From CAZSVP01 sp964637185 (GTDB lineage: Bacteria; Patescibacteriota; Saccharimonadia; CAILAD01; BJGX01), in contig CAZWVB010000001.1 in the NCBI GenBank assembly GCA_964637185.1, forward strand, positions 62,001-126,000: a DNA stretch of 64,000 nucleotides, given 5' to 3'. The stretch's first letter is position 1. Every line of letters begins with the position of its first letter. Positions 31,959 to 41,980 of this stretch are shown in pieces. A program made the position numbers and the translations under genes. Under the pieces are notes generated by a model. That model made no database searches. It saw only the letters and a program-made list of their open reading frames with translations, and was not told where the DNA came from.

Positions 31959-34769
31959 ATGCATGACAAGATCAGCATCAAAGGTGCTCGTGAGCACAAC
32001 CTTCGCAATATTGACCTCGACATACCACGCGACAAGTTAGTCGTAATTACTGGACTCTCTGGATCTGGCAAAAGCTCCTTGGCATTTGATACTATCTACG
32101 CCGAAGGCCAACGCCGTTATGTCGAATCACTCAGTGCTTATGCCCGACAGTTCTTGGGGCTAATGGAAAAGCCTGACGTTGACCAAATCGATGGCTTAAG
32201 CCCGGCAATCTCGATTGATCAAAAATCATCAAGCCGCAATCCTCGCAGTACGGTTGCTACCGTTACAGAAATCTATGATTACTTGCGCTTACTGTTTGCA
32301 CGTATTGGTATACCGCACGATCCCTCAACCGGTGAAGTACTGACCAAACAAACCCCAGCTGAAATAGTAGACCAAGTACAGAATCTTCCCATGGGCAGCA
32401 AAATAGTGCTGTTGGCACCAATCGTAAAAGACAAGAAAGGTGAGCATAGCCATCTCATAAGTGAGTTACAAAAAGCCGGCTATAGTCGAGTTCGCCTCGA
32501 TGGCACTATGTTACCAATCGATGAAGTACCGGAGCTGGATCGCAACAAAAAGCACACCATCGAAGTCGTCACCGACCGTCTAGTAATCGAGAAAGACATG
32601 GGTCAGCGGTTGGTCGAGTCGGTTGAAGCTAGCTTGCATCTAGGCGAAGGAGTCCTAATTGTACTAGATGTTGATAGCGAGGCTGAGAATCTCTACAGTG
32701 AGCATTATACTTCTGCTGGCAGTACCTACGCGCTACCAGAGATTGAGCCGCGACTGTTTAGTTTTAATTCGCCGCACGGCGCTTGTCCCACATGTACGGG
32801 CATAGGCTCGCTACTCGTGATCGATCCGCTACTACTGGTACCCAATGACAAACTGTCGATATCCGAAGGCGCTATCCGGCCTTGGAGTCGCACTACCCAG
32901 CGCCTCAATTGGTATACCAAGCTCCTCAACGCCGTCGGCAAAGCACATGGCTTTAGCATCGACGAGCCAATAGCCAATCTCGATACCAGACAGCTGGACT
33001 TTCTCTACTATGGCACTGGCGAAGAAGTCATCGAAGTACCAGGTCCGGCTGGCCGTACATATAAGACCAAGTTTGAAGGCATCATACCCAATCTCGAACG
33101 ACGCTATCGTGAGACAGACAGTGATTTTGTCAAAAAAGAAATCGAGAAATACATGGCTCAAAAAATCTGTCCTACTTGCGAGGGTAAGCGGCTCAAACCA
33201 GAAGTGCTAGCCATCACTGTTGATGACAAGTCAATCGCCGATATCGCCGAGATGACTGTCGAGCAAGCAACTAGCTACTATAGTGCGATCAAGCTAGATC
33301 CTCAACAGGCCATCATAGCCAAACAAATTCTCAAAGAAGTACAGTCAAGGCTCAAATTCCTCAACAACGTCGGACTTGGCTATCTCACCCTCAATCGTGC
33401 CGCCAATACGCTGGCCGGTGGTGAGGCACAACGCATCAGACTAGCTACACAAATCGGCTCAAGCTTGATGGGGGTGCTATATATACTAGACGAGCCATCA
33501 ATTGGGTTACATCAGCGTGACAACGATCGGCTGATCGATACGCTCAAGCGATTGCGCGACCTTGGTAATACAGTGATAGTGGTTGAGCATGACGAAGATA
33601 CTATTCGGGCCGCCGACTTCGTAGCCGATATCGGCCCGCTAGCTGGAGAGCATGGTGGAGAAGTCGTGGCGGTGGGTACGCCCGAGCAAGTTGCTCGCAA
33701 CAAAAACTCTCTGACAGGCCAATACCTCAGTGGCAGCAGAAAGATAGATGTACCCAAAACCAGACGGCAGCCTAGCGGCAAAACACTAAAAATAATTGGT
33801 GCTTCCGAGCACAATTTGCAAAACCTCGATGTATCAATACCTCTGGGAATCATGACTGTGGTAACTGGTGTGTCGGGTAGTGGTAAGTCCAGTCTCATCA
33901 ACGACATATTGGCGCGCAAACTTAGCGCTGAGTATCATCGTAGCCAGGAGCCGGTTGGCCAGCATGAAAAGATCGAGGGGATGGAGAACTTGGACAAGGT
34001 CATCGATATCGACCAGAGTCCAATTGGCCGTACGCCGCGCAGCAATCCCGCCACTTACACCGGTGCTTTCAACGACATCCGTGAGCTTTTTGCTATGGTG
34101 CCAGAAGCCAAGATCCGTGGCTACAGTGCTGGGAGATTTAGCTTCAATGTCAAAGGTGGTCGCTGTGAGACTTGCAAAGGCGACGGTATTATCAAGATCG
34201 AGATGCATTTCTTGCCAGATGTGTACGTCACATGTCAGACCTGTCATGGCAAGCGCTACAACCGCGAAGCCTTGGAGATCACGTACAAGGGCAAAAACAT
34301 CTCCGATGTACTAGAGATGACAGTCGAAGAAGCCTGTGAGTTTTTTGGCAATGTACCTACCATCAGCCGTAAGCTCGAGACGCTTAACTCAGTCGGACTT
34401 GGCTATGTCAAACTCGGCCAGCCAGCTACCACGTTGTCAGGTGGTGAGGCTCAGCGCATCAAACTAGCCAGCGAACTAAGCAAGCGTGCTACTGGCCGCA
34501 CTCTCTATATATTGGATGAGCCTACGACTGGGCTGCATTTTGAAGATGTACGCAAACTACTAGAGGTACTCAACGCTTTGGTGGCCATGGGTAACTCAAT
34601 ACTCATCATCGAGCACAATCTCGATGTCATCAAGTCGGCTGACTGGGTGATCGACCTGGGACCAGAAGGTGGCAGTGGTGGTGGACAGCTGGTAGGCGAG
34701 GGCACTCCTGAGCAAATTGCCAAGCTTCCCCAATCCTACACTGGCAAATATCTCAAACGTTTGCTATAG
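31959..34769 (+). CDS. uvrA: UvrABC excinuclease subunit A
   Basis: The 936-residue damage sensor is a twin ABC ATPase. Walker A sites are GLSGSGKSSLAF near residue 35 and GVSGSGKSSLIN near residue 640; signatures LAGGEAQRIRL and LSGGEAQRIKL are both intact. Zinc modules are CPTC/CPTC and CETC/CQTC. A promoter with TTGAAT and TACAAT (31926-31931, 17-base spacing) precedes it. Confidence 0.97.
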   Translation: MHDKISIKGAREHNLRNIDLDIPRDKLVVITGLSGSGKSSLAFDTIYAEGQRRYVESLSAYARQFLGLMEKPDVDQIDGLSPAISIDQKSSSRNPRSTVATVTEIYDYLRLLFARIGIPHDPSTGEVLTKQTPAEIVDQVQNLPMGSKIVLLAPIVKDKKGEHSHLISELQKAGYSRVRLDGTMLPIDEVPELDRNKKHTIEVVTDRLVIEKDMGQRLVESVEASLHLGEGVLIVLDVDSEAENLYSEHYTSAGSTYALPEIEPRLFSFNSPHGACPTCTGIGSLLVIDPLLLVPNDKLSISEGAIRPWSRTTQRLNWYTKLLNAVGKAHGFSIDEPIANLDTRQLDFLYYGTGEEVIEVPGPAGRTYKTKFEGIIPNLERRYRETDSDFVKKEIEKYMAQKICPTCEGKRLKPEVLAITVDDKSIADIAEMTVEQATSYYSAIKLDPQQAIIAKQILKEVQSRLKFLNNVGLGYLTLNRAANTLAGGEAQRIRLATQIGSSLMGVLYILDEPSIGLHQRDNDRLIDTLKRLRDLGNTVIVVEHDEDTIRAADFVADIGPLAGEHGGEVVAVGTPEQVARNKNSLTGQYLSGSRKIDVPKTRRQPSGKTLKIIGASEHNLQNLDVSIPLGIMTVVTGVSGSGKSSLINDILARKLSAEYHRSQEPVGQHEKIEGMENLDKVIDIDQSPIGRTPRSNPATYTGAFNDIRELFAMVPEAKIRGYSAGRFSFNVKGGRCETCKGDGIIKIEMHFLPDVYVTCQTCHGKRYNREALEITYKGKNISDVLEMTVEEACEFFGNVPTISRKLETLNSVGLGYVKLGQPATTLSGGEAQRIKLASELSKRATGRTLYILDEPTTGLHFEDVRKLLEVLNALVAMGNSILIIEHNLDVIKSADWVIDLGPEGGSGGGQLVGEGTPEQIAKLPQSYTGKYLKRLL

Positions 34770-34775
34770 ATGGCT

Positions 34776-34817
34776 CGACCCCGATCAGATGACACATCGT
34801 GCCTCCAATCGGGGTCG
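34776..34817 (-). other. Hairpin after the 34.9 kb GC-rich gene
   Basis: CGACCCCGAT (34776-34785) and ATCGGGGTCG (34808-34817) are a perfect 10-base inverted repeat between the uvrA stop and the reverse-strand orphan. There is no T tract, so it is a structured 3' end rather than a textbook terminator. Confidence 0.6.
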
Positions 34818-34849
34818 TAGCCAACCGGCCGATTTCTTCAGTTGTGGGA

Positions 34850-35188
34850 TCACGCCACTCCCTCCATGGGTGGTTGGTCGCTGTTGGCCTGGCTGGCGAG
34901 CTTGCGCAGCTGACGGATGAGGGTGTCGGCTTCGCCGTGCTTGCGTCGCTCGTAGAACTCGCCGATCATGTCGTCGATGACACCACTGTTGAGCTGGTCA
35001 TCCCAACTGCCGCGCAGGGCAGCTTCGATGGCATCACTCATGTCGGAGAACTCCGACGGGGAGTGCATCTTGAGCATGTAGTCGGCGATCAGCTGGTCAA
35101 GCTCAGTGAACGACTCGGCGAGATCCTTCGCCAAGTCGGCCCGCCAGTCCGGTGCGACTGCCGCGATCCACTGTTCGAAATCTTTCAT
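34850..35188 (-). CDS. GC-rich orphan protein, function unknown
   Basis: The 112-residue acidic, helical protein (MKDFEQWIAAVAPDW) has no known motif. AAAGGAGGTGAC directly precedes the ATG, one of the strongest ribosome sites in the window. High GC and C/G-ending codons contrast with uvrA and uvrC on either side. Confidence 0.7.
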   Translation of the reverse strand: MKDFEQWIAAVAPDWRADLAKDLAESFTELDQLIADYMLKMHSPSEFSDMSDAIEAALRGSWDDQLNSGVIDDMIGEFYERRKHGEADTLIRQLRKLASQANSDQPPMEGVA

Positions 35189-35230
35189 GTCACCTCCTTT
35201 GAGGCCTCGTAGGTGCGGTTGGTCGCCCTC

Positions 35231-35258
35231 ATTGTATAATATATATACTAAATGTCAA
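35231..35258 (-). promoter_or_regulatory. Promoter of the 34.9 kb GC-rich cassette
   Basis: On the reverse strand TTGACA (35258-35253) and TACAAT (35236-35231) are spaced by 16 bases, in an AT-rich block that contrasts with the GC-rich gene. Confidence 0.75.
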
Positions 35259-35293
35259 GGCCTTGGAATTACGTTATAAGGTATAATATGGCT

Positions 35294-36748
35294 ATGTCAA
35301 CGCTCAAGATCAAACTATCCAAATTACCAAAATCACCAGGCGTTTATTTTTTCAAAGACGCTGATGGCAAGATTATCTACATCGGTAAAGCCTCCCAGCT
35401 CAGTCGACGGGTTAAAAGTTATTTTCAAAAGAACCATGGCGACACCAAAACCCAACTATTGGTAGAAAACATTGCTGATGTTGAATGGATAGTGGCCGGA
35501 TCCGAAATAGAAGCACTTTTTTTGGAAGCCGAATTTATCAAACGCCACAAACCGCTTTACAACGTGCAGGAGAAGGATGACAAAAATTTTCTGTATGTCA
35601 AAGTGAGCTTGCAAGAAGACTTTCCGACCGTGTCGACAGTTCGACGACCAAGCGACGATCGGGCACGGTATTTTGGCCCATTCATACACGGCTATGAAGT
35701 GCGTAAGGCCTTGCGCTATCTGCGTCGGATATTTCCGTATTACGTCAAGGCCGAGCGCAAACTCAGTAGCAAGCTCGAGTATCAGATAGGAGTTGCGCCA
35801 AACCCAGAGCTAAGTCGTGCGCAATACCGCGCTGGCATAGCTAGGCTGGTAATGGTGCTGGAGGGTAAGACCAAGACTGTACTCAGACAACAGGAGCTGG
35901 AGATGAAAAGGCTAGCGGCCAAGCGGGATTTTGAGAGTGCCAGCCGAGTGCGCAACCAATACATTGCATTGAAGGCGCTCTCTACCAAGATAATATTTGG
36001 TCGTGATGAAACATTTGATCTAACTCTAGATATGGCGCTCAATGGGCTTGCCGATACTCTTGGCCTGCCAAAGCCGCCACGTCGTATCGAATGTTATGAT
36101 ATCAGTAACTTTGCTGGCGGGGATGCAGTGAGCTCCATGATAGTTTTTACCGATGGTGTTCCAGACCAGAAATCATATCGGCATTTTCGCATGAAGAGTC
36201 TGGGGCCCAATGATTTTGCGATGATGGCGGAGACTATGCGTCGTCGGTTTGCGGCTCGGCACGATGACTGGCCCAAGCCTGAGCTGGTTATCATCGATGG
36301 CGGCAAAGGTCAGTTGAGCAGTGCACTGGCGGCCATGGCTGAGCTTGGTCTACATCTGCCAGTTGTTGGCTTAGCCAAACGGTATGAGACTATAGTACAG
36401 CCAGCCGATGTGGCCAAACCATTTGGCCCCAAAGATACGCAGGTCCGGCAAGAAGGTGAGTTTGTATTGATTAGTCTGGATCATGATAGTGAGGTACTGC
36501 AGCTTTTGCAGCGGGTGCGAGACGAGGCACATCGTTTTGCGGTTAGTTATCATACCCTAGTGCGCAAGAAACGTACTAAGGCTTCGCTACTGGATAGTAT
36601 TGTCGGAGTTGGTCCGGTGACACGTAAAAAGTTGGTACGAAGTTTCGGCAGTGTGGCCGGCGTCAAACAAGCCAGTTTGGATGAATTATCAGCAGTGGTC
36701 GGTCCTGTCAAAGCGAAGCAAATTTACCAGGCGCTGGCGTCATCCTGA
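35294..36748 (+). CDS. uvrC: UvrABC excinuclease subunit C
   Basis: The dual-incision nuclease subunit has the GIY-YIG domain (GVYFFKDADGKIIYIGKAS), a UVR segment (AAKRDFESASRVRNQ), the RNase H-like nuclease region (ECYDISNFAGGDAVSSMIVF, LVIIDGGKGQ) and C-terminal helix-hairpin-helix repeats (IVGVGPVTRKKLV). At about 485 residues it is shorter than the common 600. The second of two close ATGs is chosen because TATAAT (35282-35287) ends 6 bases before it, as in many genes here. Confidence 0.95.
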   Translation: MSTLKIKLSKLPKSPGVYFFKDADGKIIYIGKASQLSRRVKSYFQKNHGDTKTQLLVENIADVEWIVAGSEIEALFLEAEFIKRHKPLYNVQEKDDKNFLYVKVSLQEDFPTVSTVRRPSDDRARYFGPFIHGYEVRKALRYLRRIFPYYVKAERKLSSKLEYQIGVAPNPELSRAQYRAGIARLVMVLEGKTKTVLRQQELEMKRLAAKRDFESASRVRNQYIALKALSTKIIFGRDETFDLTLDMALNGLADTLGLPKPPRRIECYDISNFAGGDAVSSMIVFTDGVPDQKSYRHFRMKSLGPNDFAMMAETMRRRFAARHDDWPKPELVIIDGGKGQLSSALAAMAELGLHLPVVGLAKRYETIVQPADVAKPFGPKDTQVRQEGEFVLISLDHDSEVLQLLQRVRDEAHRFAVSYHTLVRKKRTKASLLDSIVGVGPVTRKKLVRSFGSVAGVKQASLDELSAVVGPVKAKQIYQALASS

Positions 36749-36787
36749 TCTGTACAACGCCACTCCAAACTGCTATACTTACAGACT

Positions 36788-37150
36788 ATGGTGAAGCGTT
36801 TTTTACTGAGCTGGGTAGTCAATTTTCTGGGACTTTGGGCGGCAGCCAGACTATTCAGTAGCATCGATTACCAGTCACAATTGTGGGTGCTGTTGATAGC
36901 ATCACTGATATTCGGCATCGTAAATGCTATAGTGCGACCGGTAGTAGTGATACTTAGTCTGCCTGCCATCGTTGTGACTTTGGGTATTTTTACTTTGGTA
37001 GTCAATGTACTGATGCTTTATCTGACAAGTTTGATATTCCCGAAATTGGAGATCAATTCGATTGCTGCCGCCATTGGTGCAGTTGTGATCATATGGTTGG
37101 TCAACTATGTATTTAATGATATCCTTATGCCAGACAAGGAGAATGTATGA
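36788..37150 (+). CDS. YvlD/phage-holin-4-like small membrane protein
   Basis: The 120-residue product has four membrane helices and the family pattern (LIFGIVNAIVRPVVVILSLP, LPAIVVTLG). Despite the family name, chromosomal members are not phage lysis proteins; function is unknown. TATACT lies 8 bases before the ATG. It overlaps secG by 4 bases. Confidence 0.82.
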   Translation: MVKRFLLSWVVNFLGLWAAARLFSSIDYQSQLWVLLIASLIFGIVNAIVRPVVVILSLPAIVVTLGIFTLVVNVLMLYLTSLIFPKLEINSIAAAIGAVVIIWLVNYVFNDILMPDKENV

Positions 37151-37365
37151 AAAACATATTGCCGATAATCACCGTGGTAAGTGCCATACTATTGATCTGT
37201 GTAATATTGTTGCAAAACCAAGGTAGTGGTTTGGGCGCAGCCTATGGCGGTGATTCCAATTTCTATCGATCCAAAAGAGGTGCTGAAAAAACATTGTTTG
37301 TACTGACGATAGTGTTGGCAATATTGTTTGTAGGCTCCATACTAGGCGCATTGGTAGTGCACTAA
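37147..37365 (+). CDS. secG: Preprotein translocase subunit SecG
   Basis: The 72-residue product has two membrane helices with the SecG pattern LLQNQGSGLGAAYGG in the loop. It assists SecYEG-dependent export. Confidence 0.88.
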   Translation: MKNILPIITVVSAILLICVILLQNQGSGLGAAYGGDSNFYRSKRGAEKTLFVLTIVLAILFVGSILGALVVH

Positions 37366-37376
37366 TTTTGTAGACT

Positions 37377-39095
37377 ATGTGGAAGTATCTCAAGTTTCGT
37401 CTACGTAGGCGTAGTCGGCGTTTGCGTCAAAATATGCGGCTGTGGCGACTTTGGCTGCTACATTATCTGCAAAGACATATTTATGGTAGTTGGCAAAAAT
37501 TGGGTCAGTTGAGATGGCCGTTTTTGGTTTGGATATTGATAATATTGATTAGTTTTATTGGGTTGATCAGCACGATCAACGGCTATGACAATATATATCT
37601 AGCTGATGCGCCTGCCCACGGCGGCAACTACATAGAAGGTATGGTTGGCAGTGGAGAGGTTATCAATCCGATTTATGCCCAATCGACTACTGAACAAGAT
37701 TTGGAAACTTTGATATTTGCTGGCCTGACCAGGCAAAGCCCCAAAAATCAGCCAGAAGCTGACTTGGCCAAGAACTGGGAGATATCATCTGATCGTAAAA
37801 CCTACACTTTCAATCTTCGGGATGGCCTGGTGTGGCAGGATGGTCAACCGCTGACTGCAGAAGACGTGGCATTTACGGTCGACGTTATTCAAGATCCAAA
37901 TAGTAAAAGTCCTTTGGCGAATGATTGGAAGGGTGTGCGTTATGAGGTAGTAGGGCCCCAAACTATTCGCTTTACATTGCCCAATACCTTCAGCAATTTT
38001 CTCTACAATACCACTGTAGGTATTATCCCCAAACACTTGCTATCGAGTGTCAAACGTTCCAATCTAAGGCTCCATGAGTTCAGCCAAAATCCGGTTGGTA
38101 GTGGGCCCTATCAGTTTGATGGTAAATCAAGTGATGGCAAGACTATCAAGCTCAAGGCATTTGGACGTTATCACTTCGGCAGGCCCTACATTGAAAGTTT
38201 TCGTTATCGTCTATATGAAACAACTGATGATATGATCAGCGGCTATGCCAAATCTGAGATCCAAGGTATGGGCAAAGTCGATGCGCAATCACTGGACAAG
38301 CTACGTAGTATTGGTGGCCTTAACCTTTATCAACTCAAACAACCGGCTTATGTGGCGGTATTCTTCAACACATCACGCGCCCCATACAACAATCCAGAGC
38401 TGAGACGGGCTATTACCCAGGCAACCAACCGGGGTGAGATCATCGGCGATACTCTGCAGGGCACAGCTAGTCAGCAAACAGTGCCACTCGATGCTACGAT
38501 GGCCGACCAGCCGCAAGGTATTGGTCTTGATACAGCCACTGCTAAGGCGTCAATAGCCAAGCTGGGTGCTGGTCAGCAGACACTCAGGCTCACTACGGTC
38601 AGGGGTGGTAGCTACGAGCAAGTTGCCAGATCATTGCAACGTCAGTGGCAGGACGCTGGCCTAAAAATTGATCTAGACTTGAGAAATGCCGACGACTTTG
38701 GCTCGAGCGTGCTTCGTTCGCGCAACTACGACATGGTGCTGTATGGCCAAAATGTGTCTAGTGGGGATGTGTACAGTTTTTGGCACTCAAGCCAGGCAGA
38801 AGATCCAGGCCTCAATCTTTCGGAGTACAAAAACACTGATGCCGATCGTGCTATCGAAGCGGCCAGATTGTCGCAAGATCTTGATTACAAAAAACAAAAA
38901 TACTCAGTGTTTGTAGCGCAGTGGTCCAAGGACGCACCGGCAGTTGTGTTGTATAGCCCATTTTACTATTATGCCCAAAGCAAACAAATACATGGCTTTG
39001 ATCTGCATCAAATTACCAAACCCTCAGAAAGGTTTTATGATGTGCAGCTCTGGTATATAAAAGCCATCAAACAACTGCGCGCAGTCGTTCAATAA
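37377..39095 (+). CDS. Peptide ABC transporter substrate-binding protein (SBP_bac_5)
   Basis: The 572-residue product has an Arg-rich cytoplasmic head (about 45 residues), one membrane helix (residues 50-66) and an extracellular DppA/OppA-like domain: NPIYAQSTTEQDLETLIFAGL, WQDGQPLTAEDVAFT, VGSGPYQF and NNPELRRAITQATNR. It is tethered by the helix rather than by lipid. No permease or ATPase genes are adjacent, so it may serve a transporter encoded elsewhere or act alone. Confidence 0.85.
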   Translation: MWKYLKFRLRRRSRRLRQNMRLWRLWLLHYLQRHIYGSWQKLGQLRWPFLVWILIILISFIGLISTINGYDNIYLADAPAHGGNYIEGMVGSGEVINPIYAQSTTEQDLETLIFAGLTRQSPKNQPEADLAKNWEISSDRKTYTFNLRDGLVWQDGQPLTAEDVAFTVDVIQDPNSKSPLANDWKGVRYEVVGPQTIRFTLPNTFSNFLYNTTVGIIPKHLLSSVKRSNLRLHEFSQNPVGSGPYQFDGKSSDGKTIKLKAFGRYHFGRPYIESFRYRLYETTDDMISGYAKSEIQGMGKVDAQSLDKLRSIGGLNLYQLKQPAYVAVFFNTSRAPYNNPELRRAITQATNRGEIIGDTLQGTASQQTVPLDATMADQPQGIGLDTATAKASIAKLGAGQQTLRLTTVRGGSYEQVARSLQRQWQDAGLKIDLDLRNADDFGSSVLRSRNYDMVLYGQNVSSGDVYSFWHSSQAEDPGLNLSEYKNTDADRAIEAARLSQDLDYKKQKYSVFVAQWSKDAPAVVLYSPFYYYAQSKQIHGFDLHQITKPSERFYDVQLWYIKAIKQLRAVVQ

Positions 39096-39209
39096 TCTCT
39101 CCCAACTTTAAGCAAAGCTATGTTAACTTTGCGTACCAAACAAGAAAGCAGTACAAAAGTTGCAAAACAAATCAATAGCATTGTTTGTCAACTCAATCAC
39201 TGCTTGACG

Positions 39210-39297
39210 TGGTACCGCGGAGAGGACTCGAACCTCCACGAGCGCAATGCTCACTAGAACCTGAATCTAGCGTGTCTACCAATTCCACCACCGCGGC
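39210..39297 (-). tRNA. tRNA-Leu (CAG)
   Basis: Reverse-strand cloverleaf with acceptor GCCGCGG/CCGCGGT, anticodon loop ATTCAGGTT region giving CAG, a long variable arm, T-loop GGTTCGAGTCC and encoded CCA. Confidence 0.95.
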
Positions 39298-39344
39298 GTG
39301 CGAATGGCTGCAATTATAACAAATATGAACTGGTAATTGTAGTA

Positions 39345-40211
39345 CTACTGCTTGGTGTAGAAGAAGTTGTATCCGTTGTCTACTCTTCGATCCCAAGTAT
39401 AAGCATCTGATAGTAAGCACCATACACTATGATAACAATTGACACCAGCGCGCTGGCTTTCGTAGCTAGCAGCTGCAGCATGCTCAAAATTATTGTTGGT
39501 ACGCTGCAATTTTGCGCCATCCGGTATGCCAGATTTGGCACGCACACAGAAGCTGTCATTGACTGGTATGCCAAAACTAAAGCGTCCATCGGTGTCAGTG
39601 GTTGCAGTACGCTCACCACTACAAGTCTCGACTACAGCCCCACCAATAGGTGTGTTGTCGAGCGTAAGGCGGCCGCTTACCAGTACGTTGTAGCTACCTG
39701 AAGTGATGCCAAATGGGTTGGGTGGCGGCGTACTGACTTGACTGACCACTTGGCCAGCTGCGGTCGGGAGCTTGGTAGCACTATCGTCAAAACTGGCAGG
39801 TACTTCGGCGCCACGTATCCAGCAGCGATAGCTGGCATTCCATGGTTGTGTGCCACGACGGGCAAATGTGTTGTAAAAAGCTTGATCTTGAACAGCCGGC
39901 GGTGCTTGGCGAGGATCGGGGTACTGTGCGGCCAGCTCTGGACCAACCGCGCCTTTCCAGGTGCCGCGATCAAACTGGTAAGCACCAAAATGTGTGCCAT
40001 TACTGGCCTGATAATTGCCACCTGATTCGCATTGGGCGATGCGCCCTCGCCAGTACTCGGCATTATCATTGAATACCGGTATGCCAGCAGCAAATATCTG
40101 GCGAATAAGAATAATGCCAACTACTAGAAGCGCCACTACCAGCGTCCACATCAAGAATTTCGGTGTTTTGTGTGGCTGAATTTTTTGCAATGTTTTGGGC
40201 TTGTTTGCCAT
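39345..40211 (-). CDS. Rpf/transglycosylase-like secreted protein with carboxypeptidase-regulatory-like domain
   Basis: The 288-residue product has a basic head and membrane helix (residues 20-42, ending IRQIFAAG), a variant of the shared anchor module. Next comes a lysozyme-like domain of the resuscitation-promoting-factor type: IAQCESGGNY with the catalytic Glu and GAYQFDRGTW. A beta-sandwich carboxypeptidase-regulatory-like domain follows (GRLTLDNTPIGGAVVETCSG, TDTDGRFSF), then a Cys-containing tail. It probably cleaves peptidoglycan glycan strands. Confidence 0.82.
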   Translation of the reverse strand: MANKPKTLQKIQPHKTPKFLMWTLVVALLVVGIILIRQIFAAGIPVFNDNAEYWRGRIAQCESGGNYQASNGTHFGAYQFDRGTWKGAVGPELAAQYPDPRQAPPAVQDQAFYNTFARRGTQPWNASYRCWIRGAEVPASFDDSATKLPTAAGQVVSQVSTPPPNPFGITSGSYNVLVSGRLTLDNTPIGGAVVETCSGERTATTDTDGRFSFGIPVNDSFCVRAKSGIPDGAKLQRTNNNFEHAAAASYESQRAGVNCYHSVWCLLSDAYTWDRRVDNGYNFFYTKQ

Positions 40212-40292
40212 AACTACTATCTATTAGCCTAACTGGTTTGAGCTATAAGATCAAGTTTTGATCAAATCTGATAAAGTTGTTATGCTATTAGT

Positions 40293-41927
40293 ATGAGTAA
40301 ATATCTCAAGGATTTGGCCAGTCAACTTAGTGGTGAGGTCAGTGTGGCTGACAGTACGCGCAAATATTTCTCCACTGATGGTAGTGTGTTCACTACTAAG
40401 CCGTCCGTTGTGGTATATCCACGTAATGAGATCGATGTGGTCAATACTGTAAAGTATTTGTATTGGCATGCCCAGGAGGGCAATCCTATCGGGCTAACCG
40501 CTCGCGGCAAAGGCACTGACCAGGGTGGTGGCGCACTTGGCGATGGTGTGATGATGGTTTTTCCTGCCCACATGAAGAAGCTTGTGAAGATAGATAGGGG
40601 GTCAGTGACAGTACAGCCAGGTATGATCTATGCTAGCTTGCAACAAGTGTTGCATAGCCATGGTAGGTTTTTGCCACCCTATCCGGCTAGTATAGATTTC
40701 TGCACGGTAGGTGGAGCTGTTGCCAACAACGCGGCTGGTGAAAAGACGGTCAAATACGGTGCGACCCGCAGTTGGGTAGCTGGTCTCAAAGTAGTGTTGA
40801 GCAATGGTGACATTATACAGACTCGCCGTCTCAACAAAAAAGAGCTCAAACAAAAACAAGCCCAGGCTGATTTTGAAGGCCATTTATATCGAGAGGTAGA
40901 TAGACTTGTTACCGACAACTGGCATACTATCAATGATCATAAACTTACTGTCAGCAAGAATTCCGCCGGCTACGATATCTGGGACGTCAAACGCAGTGAC
41001 GGCAGTTTTGACTTAGGCCAACTTATTGTCGGCTCGCAAGGCACACTAGGTGTGGTGACCGAGATCACATTTGGTACCGCACCATACAATTCACACACAA
41101 CACTTTTGGCTGGCTATTTTGATAGTATTCACAAGGCCCAGGAGGCAGTGCAGCAGATCATGCCGCTAGGCCCGAGTGCGCTCGAGGTGGTCGACCATCA
41201 TCTGCTAGAATTCTTGCAAAAGAACAAGCCGGAGCAACTCAACGGGTTGGTGTCTGAGCCATTTCCACAGATCATACTGCTATGTGAGTTTGATGATCTC
41301 AAGCCCAAACAACAAGCCAATAAGGCCAAAAAAGTGCAAGCTATCTATAGCAAGTATGCTCATAACCAGCGCGTAGCCGTAGATCAGACTCAAGAAGATC
41401 AGTTGTGGCGAGTGCGTCGTGGTGCTGCTGCCGTGATCTGGACTATTGATAGTCCCAAGAAGGCACTGCCAATCATCGAGGATGGGGCGGTACCGGTGGC
41501 CAAACTGGGCGAGCTGTTGCAGGCGGCCGACAAATTGTTCGCACGCTACAAAGTCGAGGTAGCTATATGGGGCCATGCTGGCGACGGCCATCTGCATATC
41601 CAACCGTTTTTGGACCTGAGCAATCTACGTGATCGAGCCAAACTGTTTGAGCTGACCGATGATTTTTACAAGCTGATCATCAAGCTAGGTGGCACCACTT
41701 GTGGCGAACACAATGATGGTATCATGCGCGCACCTTACCTCAAGGATCTATATGGCGCCAAGATATATAGCATTTTTGAACAGATCAAAGAGTTGTTTGA
41801 CCCGCTTGGGTTTATGAATCCCGGCGTCAAGCTACATGTGACTCGCGAAGAAGCGATGATGAAGCTGCGCCGTGAGTACTCCATGAAGCATTTGCATGAC
41901 CAGCTACCTGCCAGCTACAATCACTGA
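40293..41927 (+). CDS. FAD-binding oxidoreductase, GlcD/lactate dehydrogenase-like
   Basis: The 544-residue product has an FAD-binding PCMH domain (PSVVVYPRNEIDVVNTV, GKGTDQGGGAL, TVGGAVANNAAGEKTVKYG, VGSQGTLGVVTEITFG) and a FAD-oxidase C-terminal domain (WGHAGDGHLHIQPF, GGTTCGEHNDGI). No iron-sulfur domain is attached. It would oxidise a 2-hydroxyacid such as lactate or glycolate. TATGCT ends 6 bases before the ATG. Confidence 0.88.
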   Translation: MSKYLKDLASQLSGEVSVADSTRKYFSTDGSVFTTKPSVVVYPRNEIDVVNTVKYLYWHAQEGNPIGLTARGKGTDQGGGALGDGVMMVFPAHMKKLVKIDRGSVTVQPGMIYASLQQVLHSHGRFLPPYPASIDFCTVGGAVANNAAGEKTVKYGATRSWVAGLKVVLSNGDIIQTRRLNKKELKQKQAQADFEGHLYREVDRLVTDNWHTINDHKLTVSKNSAGYDIWDVKRSDGSFDLGQLIVGSQGTLGVVTEITFGTAPYNSHTTLLAGYFDSIHKAQEAVQQIMPLGPSALEVVDHHLLEFLQKNKPEQLNGLVSEPFPQIILLCEFDDLKPKQQANKAKKVQAIYSKYAHNQRVAVDQTQEDQLWRVRRGAAAVIWTIDSPKKALPIIEDGAVPVAKLGELLQAADKLFARYKVEVAIWGHAGDGHLHIQPFLDLSNLRDRAKLFELTDDFYKLIIKLGGTTCGEHNDGIMRAPYLKDLYGAKIYSIFEQIKELFDPLGFMNPGVKLHVTREEAMMKLRREYSMKHLHDQLPASYNH

Positions 41928-41980
41928 TCTAGAAAATAAGATCGTTTTTTGTTAAAATAGTCAAGTTCTAAACACTTCAT

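Noticed and set aside
36788..37150. Phage holin and hence a prophage remnant
   Set aside because: The family name is historical; the gene is coupled to secG and there are no other phage genes nearby.
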